Origin: Gautieria morchelliformis
Lineage: Eukaryota > Basidiomycota > Agaricomycetes > Gomphales > Gomphaceae
NCBI GenBank assembly: GCA_015179125.1
Contig: WHVA01000182.1
Span: 124,001 to 188,000 of the forward strand
Reading direction: 5' to 3'
Length of the DNA stretch: 64,000 nucleotides
The notes below the pieces were generated by a model. That model was given only the letters and a program-made list of their open reading frames with translations. It made no database searches and was not told where the DNA came from. How positions within the stretch are numbered: position 1 is the first letter of the stretch; each line of letters starts with the position of its first letter. The position numbers and the translations under genes are program-made. Below are positions 49,250 to 62,034 of the stretch, piece by piece.

Positions 49250-52200
49250 ATGAACAACGTTGAGGCCACTGTGACAGCACCGTAAGTCCCCCATCACTTC
49301 TCTAGCGAGCCAACCGTTCACTCTCCACCCCGAAGAATTCCTGCAGGAATCCAAGTTGCTGGAAAGGCTCTTTCGTTTGCGCTGCCTATTGCATACTGAC
49401 TCTTGCCGATCGACAACAGGCCTGAGATGCGAGCACCTTGCCAATGGCGGACTGCTCTGCAAACGTCCTGGTAACTACTACGTAAAACTCTTTGTCGATA
49501 AGGATGTAAAGAAGACGGAGGTATCTGCGAGAGGCAATACTGCCTTGATGAGTCGTTCTATTTGTGCGTTTAATTACAATGTTAATATCTTCACGCGACT
49601 TAAATCCACACCCAGCAACGACTTTCATGGGTCTTCGGTATTAGGAATCGAAGTCTACGGGCGCTGTATCTTTACACGTGATGGATACATCGGATTTGCA
49701 AGGGAAAGCATCGGGTTTCTGCTTGCGGGAGGAGCAACTGGAGGTCAGTCCCTTTGGCTCATCCACGGAATGTACGTGTAAACATCAACCACAACAGCCG
49801 TTGCTCCGAAACTGCGAGAACCGGAGAAGGCAGGGAACATGCATGATGTTCAGACTGTCCTAGAGTTCACCATCACGTCTTTCACGACGTCCGACGAGGC
49901 GCGGGAGGCCCAGTTGAACAACGAAGCCGTCAGCGGAACGAGAGTGAAACCCCGCGCCGTCCCGAGTTATTGAAGCAAAGACTGTGGTCGACGGTGTCAT
50001 TTCCACCACCACTAATACTATCGATCCAATAGTGGCGGTTTGGGGCCCCCTCTTGGACAAGGTCAAGCTGTTTACCGAGTTCGTGGATAAGGCCTCAGAG
50101 GTATAGTTCAAACGCCAGGGATCTCCTAGGCCATCTCATGTACATGGTTTGCTTGATTCTAGGCCCATCCTTACGCAAAATGGCATGGTCTATCCTGTCT
50201 ATTGCGCACAAGGTAGGTCTATCGCATGCACCAGCTTGATAGACATATCATATCTGATGTTGGGCAGGCGATCATGGCTCACAAGGACCGGGACGATAGC
50301 ATCAATGAGCTGGCGAAGGTTATTGGAGACGCCTATGCGTTCGTCCACTTAGCGGAGCCGTTAAAGAAAATTGAATCGCAAAGGCCAATTATCATATCCT
50401 TGACGAATCTGACGGTAAAGTGCGGTTACTTTATCCGCGACTATGCCAAAATCGAGACCTTGTGTATGTTGGACCCATTGTGTCAGGTGGCCATGGCTGA
50501 TGATCTTTGTTCAGGGGAAAGAACCGCGAAAAATCTAGTGTCGGATGTCGACAGCAAGATCAAGCAATATCAGGACGCGTTCCCCATCATCAGGTCGGCG
50601 TTACAGGAACACACCGCCATTCATACTGAAGTCACTGTACTACGTGTTCTAAATGTTGTCGAGGCAATCGGCGAGTTTTCTGATTTGGGCCCTTTCCCCA
50701 GGCTAATACACCTTGTACCCAGCCGGGGAAGTTCCACTTAATGACATGCACCACGCACGGGAAGCTCGTTTCGATCCTACTAGGATTTGTCAAAGAGATG
50801 GGATGGGTGGTTGGGATCCTGTTGAGCAACTGGAGGAACTTTTAGACGAGAAGTTCCGTGGGATGGATAACCTGTATCTCGGTATCCTCAAGCAGATATT
50901 CGGGGATAGCGATGGCTTTACGGACAAGGTCAAGGATCGCTTTTGCGTGGTGATGGGCTGCATCCTTACTGCGATAGAACCGCTCTCGATGTCTGCGTTG
51001 CCGAAATTGTGCAAGGAAGGCAACTCGGGTAGTATCGTTGAAGCTGGGTGCTCTGCTAAGCATTCCTTCTCAACAATCTGGCACAATCACTCTGTTGCAC
51101 GCGTCTTTTCGTGACTTCTTGACGACAGATTGCAAGCGGAGTAAAGCATACTACATCGATACATCTGATAAATCTTCACACCATGACGACCTTGCACTCT
51201 CATGCTTGCGTGTGATGAAGAATGAGTTTTGTTTCACCATTTGTCGGCTTAAAACTTCGCATCTACGCAACGACGATGTCGTCGACTTGGAGACACGGAC
51301 CAAGAAGTATGTATCCCCACAACTTTCCTACTCCTGCCGTTTTTGGGCTGAACATGTTCGTGCCACCAAGTTTACACCGGTATAGGTGCAAAGTCAAGGA
51401 GTTCTTTGAGACTAAGCTACTCTCCTGGCTAGACGTTCAGAGTTTGATGAAGAAGGTACCCGATGCTTCAGCAGCGCTCTCGTCAATCATGGACTAGAGT
51501 CAGGTGAGTGCCCAAGTTGTTGTGAGCGGCGACGTGAGTCTAATGAACTTCAGGATAACGACATTACAGCATTCATAACGGATACCCGCAGTTTTGTACG
51601 TACGTTTGGGAGTGTAATTTCTCAAAGTGCTCCCCGTCTCTATTTGTCGGCACCCCCTTCTGCACCTGAGAAGTCCGTAGTCTCCCAGACATACCCCCCA
51701 CGGTAGCCCAGGGTACTACTTCAAGTCCAGTCTGGCAAGACGGTCAGTTGGCCACCTAGTCAAGATGTTTTTCGGCGTTACGCAGAAGGCGCGATATCAT
51801 GAGCTTTCTCACAAGACGGCAAGTACACTGTGATGGGATCTTATGAACGCCCGATCCGTATGTGGGATACGGATACATGTGGGGTCGTTCCAGGGCCATC
51901 CACGGGCTAGGCCGGTTGGTCGATTCGGCTGAAGTCCATTTTCTTCTCTCTGGACGGCAAGCTCATTAGAATGCAAAGCGAGTGGTGGGATACAGAGACT
52001 GGGGATATTATTTCAGAACCATCGTTGATATCCCACTCCCTTGACGTCTCTGGCAGCATCGTCGTGTGCTCGCAGGATGGCAAACGGCTTGTGTCTGGAG
52101 CTGCTGGAAAGACGATCAGGATATGGGACACTGAGACGGGCAAGGTCGTTTCAGGACCATTCGCAGGCCACACCGGCGAGGCCTACCTACTCTTTGGCGT

Positions 52201-53065
52201 TCTCGCAGGACGGCAAACGCATTGTGTCGGGATCTTGGGACAGAACGATCCGCGTGTGGGATGCAGACAGTGGCAAGGTCGTCTCAGGACCATTTGAAGG
52301 CCATGCTTATCCGGTTAACTCTGCGGCGTTCTCGCAGATGGCAAGCGTACCGTGTCGAGATCCGGCGACAAGACGATCCGAGTGTGGGATGCTGAGTTAG
52401 GCGAGCTTGGTTCAGGACCATTTGAAGGCCATACCGGGTGGGTGCAGGCTGCGGCGTTCTCGCAGGATTCCCGGCGCACCGTGTCGGGATCTCATGACGG
52501 CACGATCCGAGCATGGGATGTAAAGTCAGGCAAGCTCGTTGTTCTCGCAGGATGGCAAGCGTATCGTGTCGGGATCTGAGGACGGCACGATCCGGTTATG
52601 GGATGCAGAGAACGAGGTCGTGTCAAGGTCGTTCGATTGCCATTCTGACGAAGTCAGGTCTGTCGCCTTTTCTCAGGATGGCCAACACATCGTGTCAGGC
52701 TCTTGGGACCAGACAATCTGTGTGTGGAATACAGGGACCGGATTGCTTGCTCGGATCCATTGAAAGGCCACACGTTGGGTGTCAGCTCGGTCGCATTCTC
52801 GCCCGACGGCAAACGTATCGTCTCGGGCTCTTATGATAGGACGATCAGGGTGTGGGATGGAGAATCTGACAAGGTCATTTCTGCGCCATTCACAGGCCAA
52901 ACACGCGAAATCGGTTCGGTAGCGTTCTCTCCAGACGGCAAGCGCGTCGTCTCGGGATCCAATGACAAGACGATCCGCGTGTGGGTCCCAGAGACTGGCA
53001 ATGCCGTTTCAGGGCCATTCGAAGGTTACACCCATAATGTTATCTCTGGCATTCTCGCCTGACAG
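49250..53065 (+). pseudogene. NLR copy 2: C2, helical region and WD40 kept, NACHT deleted
   Basis: First exon ATG 49250-49281, then the C2 segment ([39 protein letters not shown]) with the same intron positions as copy 3. The helical region is alignable ([30 protein letters not shown]). At about 50779-50795 the sequence jumps from LNDMHHAREARFDP to [20 protein letters not shown], skipping about 740 bp that in copy 3 encode the P-loop and most of NACHT. Downstream are a broken SFRDFLTTD...AYYIDTS segment and about six WD40 units (51970-53060) with several frameshifts and stops (for example VHP region, 51114, 51385). No functional STAND protein is possible. Confidence 0.9.
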
Positions 53066-53224
53066 CATAGAACTACTATACATCTTGTGCAACGACGCTC
53101 TGATCGGGGAATATACGTGTCAGGCGCGATATGGGAGAGCCTGAGAGGTACAGTAGGTTATTGATTCTCCTACCATCCTGACAAGGCAGATTAGCAACAA
53201 GCCGTGTCTGAGTTGGAACTCTCA

Positions 53225-54190
53225 ATGCTTCTTTCTCATATCACCGAGCTTGAGTAGCCGATATATATACCGAGAGCGTGATCGTGCCTGATCGGGTTCG
53301 AGACGCGTGACGTCATTGTGCGTAACTGACGATTCTCAATAGCCGTCTATTGCTAGAGTCTTCCTATACACCCTCCGACCCTAGATTAGATCGCTCCTGG
53401 GTCACTCTTCGTCCACCTTCCACCGTTGTGCCGTCTTCCCACTGACTATCCTCGCTGAGCTGGTACCGTTGTGTCAATGAAGGGGATGTATACGCTGTAG
53501 CCTAAGAGGAGGCACACTCATACCGCGTTGTTTCCTGGCCCTTGTTCTGTCTTCTCTGCATATCCGGGGTTCTGCTGCTTCCCCCAAGCATAAGGGTGAC
53601 GACGATTTCACCCACGTGACTCATCCGGCGCTTGTCCATATGGCGCCACGTGTCCCTAGCGTTGCTAATGTGTTCCTCGGGTTCCTGGCTTCGGGTCCCT
53701 CGGTACTGCGCTTCTTCCCCCTGATCGTGGCAACTTGCCGCGGTCTGTCGTGCTTCTGTTCTCATTCGGAGTTTGGCGCTGGATGCTTCCATTGATTGCC
53801 TTGTCAGCTGCTTCCGTCGAACCAGTGGCGTGGTCATGAGAGTAGCGCGCAGGGCCCCAGGTGCAGATATTATGTAATATCGTCGGGATCGAGGGCTTTA
53901 GTCTAGTGTGCGCGAGTGGGTGCTGCGGGGATACGCGGCATGATCGGTCTATTTATATACACAACAGTCCTCGGTTCTCCATGGGCTCTTATGGTCGCAG
54001 TGGCTTCTGAGGAGCCAAGTTATGGGTAACTGTACAGTGCGTCGCGACGTTGTTTCACAACCGCCCACATGCACAATGGCCCAACTCCACCCCTATTCTG
54101 ATGATTCGTGTCAAGACACTCCATCATGCACGTCCACACCAACGCACCGTGGATAATCCACGCCCAATACCGCAATCTCCACCCAGCTTG
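53225..54190. repeat. Dispersed repeat copy C (3' flank of NLR copy 2)
   Basis: Matches 10360-10790 in its left part and 12291-12985 (and 5401-5498 plus 9995-10165) in its right part. This is the shortest, uninterrupted version, lacking the 1.45-kb block, the expanded minisatellite and the copia insertion. Confidence 0.85.
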
Positions 54191-55699
54191 ACCCCGCCAT
54201 ACGCGCCTCCGTCCTGGGTCTGCGTCTTCTTGGAGTCCGACGCGCAAGAGAGTACATCATGCATGGATACGTTTTTCACTGATCCTTGGCAGCTTGCGTC
54301 TCTCCCTTGTTATCCATACTGAGGCCCTGCCCGAGTTCAAAGGTGGCTGATACAGATGCCCACATGGAAGGGACTGAAAATGTGAGCCCACATGGTATGT
54401 CACTTCTCCTGGTTGAGCTCTGCATCAGTTGTATTATTTCCTCGTGGTGGTAGTGTCATGCACACACTTGACTGGTGGAATCCCCTAGGTGAGGCCGCGG
54501 TGTATCGGGTTATTATGGCCAATTATCCTGCTGGCGGTTGAGCGGGAACATTGCACTCGTATGCCGTACTCCGCGATCCCACCTACCATAGATCAAGCTC
54601 AGCGTTAATTAAAACAGCGACGGACGGGCGCATTATGAGGCATGCAATGCACTTCACGAGGTTCCGGCTTTTACTAGGTTTCGGTGCGGCGCTGAGCGAC
54701 CACTTACCCGGAGAGGGTTGCAGGACGTCGACTGAAGGGATGTTGGACGTTGGACGTTACAAGATTCCCTATATTCTACCTTTCTACGCCGCCGCCTGGA
54801 GCGCTATCCGCTATTTGTGGTTCTTGCTGCGTGGCCTCGTCCATCTCTTCCTTGGATGATCATCACTTTCGTTTGGGGCGTCTGAATGGCTTTCTGAGTT
54901 GGCGTTTTCACTCGTGTTGCATGGTGCCAGAGTTTCGTGCAGCTAGCGGGTGGTTTTTTGCGATGTCTGCGCAAGTGACGGGGCGCCGGGGTGCAAGTGC
55001 ACTTGCCTCAAGGACCTCGACATGTGCATGTGAAAGCGAGTTGTGCGAGATGTACATTACCTGTGAAGACAAATTGTCCGCCATAACGTCAAATTAGTGC
55101 AACATACTGGATTTTCTCATATATATATACCATGCATAGCTAAGGCGCGACGGGGCATGTCTGTATCGAAATTCTCGCTCTTCAGGACTCCTGCAGTACG
55201 TTCTGAGTTCCTTTGTGAATGCTCGTACAAGTGTGCAAATTTCGTCATCGCCACTACATATGCACTTCATCTATTGCAGTCCTCGAGAGCGAAGAGCGCA
55301 GTGTACGAACTCAGGCTTACCTTGGCACGTACACCTGAATTGCTCGACTCTAATCGAGACAATCAATTTGCAAAAAATGCGTTTCAGGAAGCGACCATCG
55401 ACCTGGATGAGCATAGTCTATATACGAACAGGTAGATTGAGTAGAAGACAGGGGCACGGTGCACCTAATCAGGGAGTCAAATAGTGCTGGAGAATGAAAC
55501 CGGCATTAGCTGTTCATCAACTGCCAACTGAGGTAAGATTGCCGTTACGGAAAGCTCCTCCATGATGTCCCCGTGTAGCTCATCTAAGGTGAAAGGACCT
55601 CGTTGTCCAGCGAGTCTGTCTTTGTTCTCAGGATCCGCGAAATAGCATGAAAATAATGTATTCTGACAATGTGTACTGTACCACCAAAATAGACCCTCG
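54191..55699. other. Intergenic, nothing recognised
   Basis: Short open frames on both strands, none with a recognisable domain. A TATATATATA stretch lies near 55120. Confidence 0.45.
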
Positions 55700-56647
55700 G
55701 GCGAAGGAGGGTCGTCTGATGCGAGACGGTGACAGCAAGCGCAGCCCGCTCATAAGGGAGACAGAGGGGCAGACGGGGTGAAAGGGTGCCCTTACGCGGT
55801 GCTTTATGAAATACGGCGCTGGAAGGTGCGTGGTTAGCGCGGAACTGCCAGACGGACAGGAGACGAGTGAGATGAATTAAATCAAATGCCTATTCCGCCT
55901 GGGGCTTGTGCTGGGTATGGGGCTTGGAAGTGGCTGGATTGGCTTTGGCTGATGGGGCTGGTGAAATGCCTGTAAAGACAGCGGGCTTGCGGGGTCATAG
56001 AGGGACACGCTGGTGGGGAAAAGCCACTTGCGGGCGGATTGGTACTGGACGGTTCGGAAGGGGATGGCCATGGACGTTCCCGGGGCTTGATAAGATTTGG
56101 AGGAGTACCTGGGACTATACGGTTGCTGTCTGTTAAGGGATTACTGATGAAGCGCGATGTGGGGCATTGGAGGGTGTAGGCTGGCTGGAAAAGTTGGGAG
56201 GGGAGATGGACCGGAGGGACAAGTGCCGCGTTTGGAGGTCTGGTAGCGGACTGCTTGTGGATGGTACCTGGGCACGACGTTAACTAGCCAACAAAGCTGC
56301 GCGTGCGACCTCATATCTATGAGTGCGGGATAAACTGCGTGGGTGAAATGCGTACTTGCGGTGATGCACATGTTGTGAGCGCGACAACGGATCCACGAAA
56401 CTTTGCCCAGGCGGTGAACAGAGCTCACTCACTGCAATGCAGAACATGACATGTCGCCGCGGTGCCTCTGAGACACGGACCAGCTGTACTTACGAAGGCG
56501 TGAGTGCCTACGATGGAGCCACAATCTACGGGCGCTTCTCATTGACGCCGGGAACACGTGGGAGCTGTGTCACTTCGAGGTACGGAGTGCTGTGCGGCGC
56601 CTCTCATCGTCGTTTTCCGCCTCCACCCACCTCGAACACTGCGGGCA
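55700..56647 (+). promoter_or_regulatory. Full-length upstream region of NLR copy 3
   Basis: The distal part (to about 56265) matches 24410-25041 and the proximal part matches 33720-34121, 2527-2771 and 49118-49249. This is the only place in the window where both parts are still joined, and it serves as the reference for the LINE insertion site. No TATA box is obvious in the last 100 bases before the ATG at 56648. Confidence 0.65.
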
Positions 56648-59600
56648 ATGAACAACGTGAAGGGAAACGACCAGGTCGCAGTAGCGTAAGTCCATGATGA
56701 CTTTTCTACTGAGCCAACTGTTCAGTCTCCACCCAGAAGTATTCCCGCAGCAATCAAGATTGCAGGGAGGACTCCTTCGTTTGCGCTGTCCAACGTATAC
56801 TGACTCTTGACGGTCGACCACAGACATGAAATGCAATCACCATCCCAATGTCCGACTGTTCGGCAAACGTCCTGGCAAATATTACGTGAAACTCTTTGTC
56901 GATGAGGATGTCAAGAAGACGGCCGTAGCTGCGAGAGGCAATACTGCCTCATGGGATGAGCCGTTCTATTTGTGCGTTTAATTCCAGTGGTATCTTCACG
57001 TAGATCTTAAATCCATTCCCAGCAACTACTTGAAGGGGGGTTCCGTATTAGGCATCGAAGTCTATAGGCATCATACATTTGGTAGCGATGAGTACATTGG
57101 CGGTGCGAAGGAACAGATTGAATTACTGCTTGAGGAAGCAGCAACAGGAGGTCAGTCCTCGTTGCTCAATGACTGAGTGCACACGTAATCATCGAACTCA
57201 GCGGCCGTTTCTCTCAAACTGCGTAAATACGACGAGGCAGGGAACATGCATGAGGTTCAGACTGTCCTAGAGTTCACCATTTCGTCTTTTGCGATGTCCG
57301 ACGACGCGCAGGAGGTCCAGTTGAGCGAAGCAGTCAGCGGAACGAACGTGGTCGATAGTACGAACCCCGCGCCGTCCGGAATTATTGAAGCAGGGAACGT
57401 GGTCGACGGCGTCATTTCCACCACTAATAATACTGTCATTCCGACAATGGCGGCTTGGGATCCACTCCTGGACAAGATTAAGCTGTTTACCGAGATCGTG
57501 GATGGGATCTCCGAGGTATGGGTCAAACGTCGGCGGTCTCCATCTCATGTACACGGTTTGCTTGATTCTAGGTCCATCCTTATGCGAAAATCGCATTGTC
57601 TATCCTGTCTAGTGTGCCCAAGGTAGATCTATCCTATGCGCCAGGTGACTTGATATATCTGACGTCTGGCCTAGACGATCATTGCTCAGAGGGACCGGGA
57701 CAATAGCATCCATGGTCTGACTAAAATTATCGGAGACACCTATGCATTCGTTCATCTGGCAGAGCCGCTGAAAAAATTGAATCGCAGAAGTCAATCATCT
57801 TAGCCTTGGCGCAACAGACGGTAGAGTGCAGCTATTTTATCCGTGCCTACGCAAAAAACAAGGATTTCTGTACGTTGAACCCACTGTCAGGTGGCCAAGG
57901 CTGATGATCTTTGTTCAGGGAAAAGAACCGCGGAAAATCTGGTGTCGGATGTCGACAGCAAGGTCAAACAATACCAGGAATCTTTCAATAATCTCAAGCT
58001 GGATTTAGAACAACATGCCGTGATTCATACTGAAATCACTGCACGACATGTTGAAGTCACTGTACTACGTGTTCTGACTGTTGTCGGCGATATATGTGAG
58101 TCGTCTGGTTTCAGGCCTTTCCCGAGCCTGATACACCTTGCAACCAGCCGTGGAAGTTCATCTTGATGACATGCCCTATGCAGCTGGAGCTGGATGCAAT
58201 CCTAAAAAAGGATGTTTGCCGGGTACTCGCGAGAAAGTTATTGGGGAGATCTGCGACTGGGCCAACCAGCATAGCGACGATACTCCCCGGATATTCTTCT
58301 TGAATGATGTTGCGGGTTCCGGCAAATCTGCGATTGCTCACGAGGTCGCTCGACGATTTGATAAACTCAAACGTCTCGGGTCGTCGTACTGTTTTGACCG
58401 TGATCATCCGGCAGAACGATCCCCCGAGAATATCTTTAGCACTATTGCTCGTGATCTGGCTGATCTGGACCCACAACGCAAAGCATCGTTGGTGAAAGTG
58501 GTCGGAGACCAGAGAGCCCTTCGAACCACACGCATGCCTCATCAGCAGTTCCAGAAGTTCATTTTAGATGCCGCCCATGGGCTAACTACCATCGGACCGA
58601 CTGTGATCGTCATTGATGCATTAGATGAGAGCGGAGACCAGAAATCTCGCGAGGATCTCTTGTCTGTCCTTGGGAACGAAGCTGCAGAACTGCCGCCTAA
58701 CTTCCGCATTCTCATCACCTCCCGTTCCGAACAAGACATCCATGGCGCCTTTCTTGGGAAGAAGCACGTGCTTTCCAGGTCCCTGAAGGATATTGATCCG
58801 AAGCCTGCCGATGCCGTCGCACGCTTTGTGAAAGATGAACTAGGTAACATTACGGCCCTCGAGCGCAAATGGCCCAACGATGGCTGGTGTCGATTATTAG
58901 TCGAGAAATCTGAAGGTCACTTTCAATGGGCGTCCACGGCTTGTCGATTTGTCAAAGGAGATGGGAAGGGTGGTCGCGTTGCTGTTAAGCAACTGGAGGA
59001 ACTTTTAGTCAAGAATCTCCGTGGGATGGATAACCTGTATCTCGGGATCCTCAAGCAGATATTCGGCGATGGCGATGACTTGACGGATGATGTCAAGCGT
59101 CGCTTTCGCTTGGTGATGGGCTGCATCCTGACTGCCAGAGAACCGCTCCCGATGTCTGCCCTGCAGAAGCTGTGCCATGGAGACGACTCTGGTACAGAGG
59201 TTCATGCAATAGTTGGACCCATGGGGGCTCTGTTAAGCCTTCCTACCCAAGACTCTGACCCAATCAGCCTGCTGCACATGTCTTTTCGTGACTTCTTGAC
59301 AGATCGCGACCGGAGTGAAGCATACTACATCGATACATCTTCACACCATGACGGCCTTGCACTCTCATGCTTGCGCGTGATGATGGAAGAACTTTGTTTT
59401 AACATTTGTCAGCTTGAAACTTCGCATCTGCGCAATGATGATGTGGTCGACTTGGTGACACGGACCAAGAGGTATATATCCCCACAACTTTCCTACTCTT
59501 GCCGTTTTTGGGCGGACCATGTTCGCGCCACTACCTTTATACCGGAAATATGTGCAAATGTCATGGAGTTTTTCGAGACTAAGCTACTCTACTGGCTAGA

Positions 59601-62034
59601 AGTTTTGAGTTTGATCAAGAAGGTACCCGAAGCATCAGCAGCGCTGTCGTCAATAATGGACTGGAGTCAGGTGAGTGCTCGAGTTGTTATGAGCTCCGAC
59701 GTGAGCCTAATGAACTTCAGGATAATGACATTACAGCATTCGTAATGGATACCAGCAATTTTGTACATACGTTTGGGAGTGTAACCTCTCAGAGTGCTCC
59801 GCATCTCTATTTGTCGGCACTCCCGTTTGCACCTGAAAGGTCGAAACTATGCGAGACTTACCTCTCACGGTTTCCACGACTACTCCGCGTCGAAACTGGG
59901 AAAGCGATGACGTGGCTACCTATTCAAACCGTTCTGGTGGGCCACACCGGCCCCGTCACGTCGGCGGCGTTCTCGCAAGACGGCAAGCGCATCGTCTCCG
60001 GGTCTGCTGACAAAACGATCCGTGTGTGGAATGCAGACACCGGGGAGGTCATTTTGGCACCATTCGAAGGCCACACTGGCAGCGTCACGTCGGTGGCGTT
60101 CTCGCAGGATGGCAAGCGCATCGTCTCCGGGTCTTCTGACCAGACGATCCGTGTGTGGAATGCAGACACGGGGGAGGTCATTTCACGACCATTTGAAGGC
60201 CACACCTCAGGCGTCACCTCGGTGGGGTTCTCGCAAGACGGCAAGCGTATCGTCTCTGGGTCTTTTGACAAGACAATCCGTGTCTGGAATGAAGACACTG
60301 GGGAGGTCATTTCAACACCATTTGAAGGCCACACCGACTGGGTCACGTCGGTGGCATTCTCGCCGGACGGCAAGCGCATTGTCTCTGGGTCTTATGACGA
60401 CATGATCCGTGTGTGGAATGCAGACACCGGGGAGGTCATTTCAGCACCATTCGAAGGCCACACCCACTGGGTCATGTCGGTGGCGTTCTCGCACGACGGC
60501 AAGCGCATCGTCTCTGGGTCTCATGACAAGACGATCCGTGTGTGGAATGCAGACACCGGCGAGGTCATTTCAACACCATCTGAAGGCCACACTGACTGGG
60601 TGACGTCGGTGGCATTCTCACATGATGGCAAACGCATTGTCTCCGGGTCTTTTGACAAGATAATCCGTGTCTGGAATGAAGACACTGGGGAGGTCATTTC
60701 AGCACCATTTGAAGGCCACACCGACTGGGTCACGTCGGTGGCATTCTCGCCGGACGGCAAGCGCATTGTCTCCGGGTCTTATGACAAGACGATCCGTGTG
60801 TGGCATGCAGATACCGGGGAGGTCATTTCAGCACCATTCGAAGGCCACACCAATGCTGTGGCATCGGTGGCATTCTCGCAGGACGGCAAGCGCATTGTCT
60901 CCGGGTCTTATGACGAGACGATTCGTATGTGGAATGCAGACACCGGGGAGGTCATTTCAGCACCATTTGAAGGCCACACCGACTGGGTCACGTCGGTGGC
61001 GTTCTCGCATGACGGCAAGCGCATCGTCTCTGGGTCTCATGACAAGACGATCCGTGTGTGGAATGCAGACACCGGCGAGGTCATTTCAACACCATCTGAA
61101 GGTCACACTGACTGGGTCACGTCGGTGGCATTCTCACATGACGGCAAGCGCATTGTCTCCGGGTCTTATGACAAGATGATCCGCGTGTGGCATGCAGACA
61201 CCGGGGAGGTCATTCCAGCACCATTCGAAGGCCACACCGGCACCGTCACATCTGTGGCGTACTCGCAAGACGGCAAGCGCATTGTCTCCGGGTCTGCTGA
61301 CAACACGATCCGTGTGTGGAATGCAGGCACCGGGGAAGTCATTTCAGCACCAATCGAAGGTCACACTGGCACCGTCACGTCGGTGGCGTTCTCGCAGGAT
61401 GGCAAGCGCATCGTCTCCGGGTCTTCTGACAAGACGACTCGTGTGTGGAATTCAGACACCGGGAAGGTCATTTCACGACCATTCGAAGGCCACACCGATG
61501 GCGTCACGTTGGTGGGATTCTCGCAAGACGGCAAGCGCATTGTCTCTGGGTCTTCTGACAAGACGATCCGTGTATGGAATGCAGACACTGGGGAAGTCAT
61601 TTCACGACCATTTGAAGGCCACACCGATGGCGTCACGTCGGTGGGGTTCTCGCAAGACGGCAAGCGCATTGTCTCCGGGTCTTTTGACAAGACGATCCGT
61701 GTGTGGAATGCCGACACTGGGGAGTTCATTTCAGCACCATTCACAAGTCAAGCACCTAGTTAGTAGCTGTTACCCCTTGATTTTCTGGAATGTGATGAAA
61801 TCTGCTAATATATCTTGCACAGCTATGGGGCCTGGATTTCAAAATGAGTCAAGGCTAGAAAAAGGCTGGTTATTAAACTCACCCTCAGAACTTTTATTCT
61901 GGATACCACCCTGGTCACAACTAGGTTTGTGGTGGCCTGCAAACACTGCTGTCATTGGGAAGGGGTCCACAAAGCTTGATCTCAGCCGGTTTGAGCATGG
62001 GAATTCATGGATGCAATGCAGAGATGCTGCATGA
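56648..62034 (+). CDS. NLR copy 3: C2-NACHT-WD40 STAND protein, one-base lesion
   Basis: Eleven exons: 56648-56685, 56759-56778, 56824-56971, 57023-57150, 57202-57515, 57572-57622, 57675-57869, 57919-58095, 58148-59670, 59721-61758, 61823-62034. They sum to 4,844 nt, one short of 1,615 codons. C2-like domain ([49 protein letters not shown]), helical region, NACHT from about residue 380 with Walker [12 protein letters not shown] (near 58311) and Walker [11 protein letters not shown] (near 58604), then SFRDFLTD...YYIDTS. Fourteen WD40 units follow (59938-61743) and a C-terminal exon with [16 protein letters not shown] and [13 protein letters not shown]. The missing base is in A6 at 57771-57776, where copy 2 indicates seven positions; without it the frame stops at once. 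The family comprises cytoplasmic signal-transducing ATPases linked in other fungi to non-self recognition; the ligand here is unknown. Confidence 0.92.
59938..61743 (+). repeat. Fourteen near-identical 129-bp WD40 units
   Basis: Each unit encodes 43 residues of the form GHTxxVTSVAFSxDGKRIVS followed by [23 protein letters not shown]. Fourteen units fit two seven-bladed propellers. Variation is concentrated at unit positions 4-5 (GP, GS, SG, DW, HW, NA, GT, DG), 13 (Q/P/H), 23 (A/S/F/Y/H), 25 and 40. Units 4-7 and 8-11 resemble each other more than their neighbours. Confidence 0.95.

Noticed and set aside
59924..61744. Long open frames on other frames and on the minus strand across the WD40 array
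   Set aside because: They are by-products of the 129-bp periodic sequence; their translations are low-complexity repeats with no domain.
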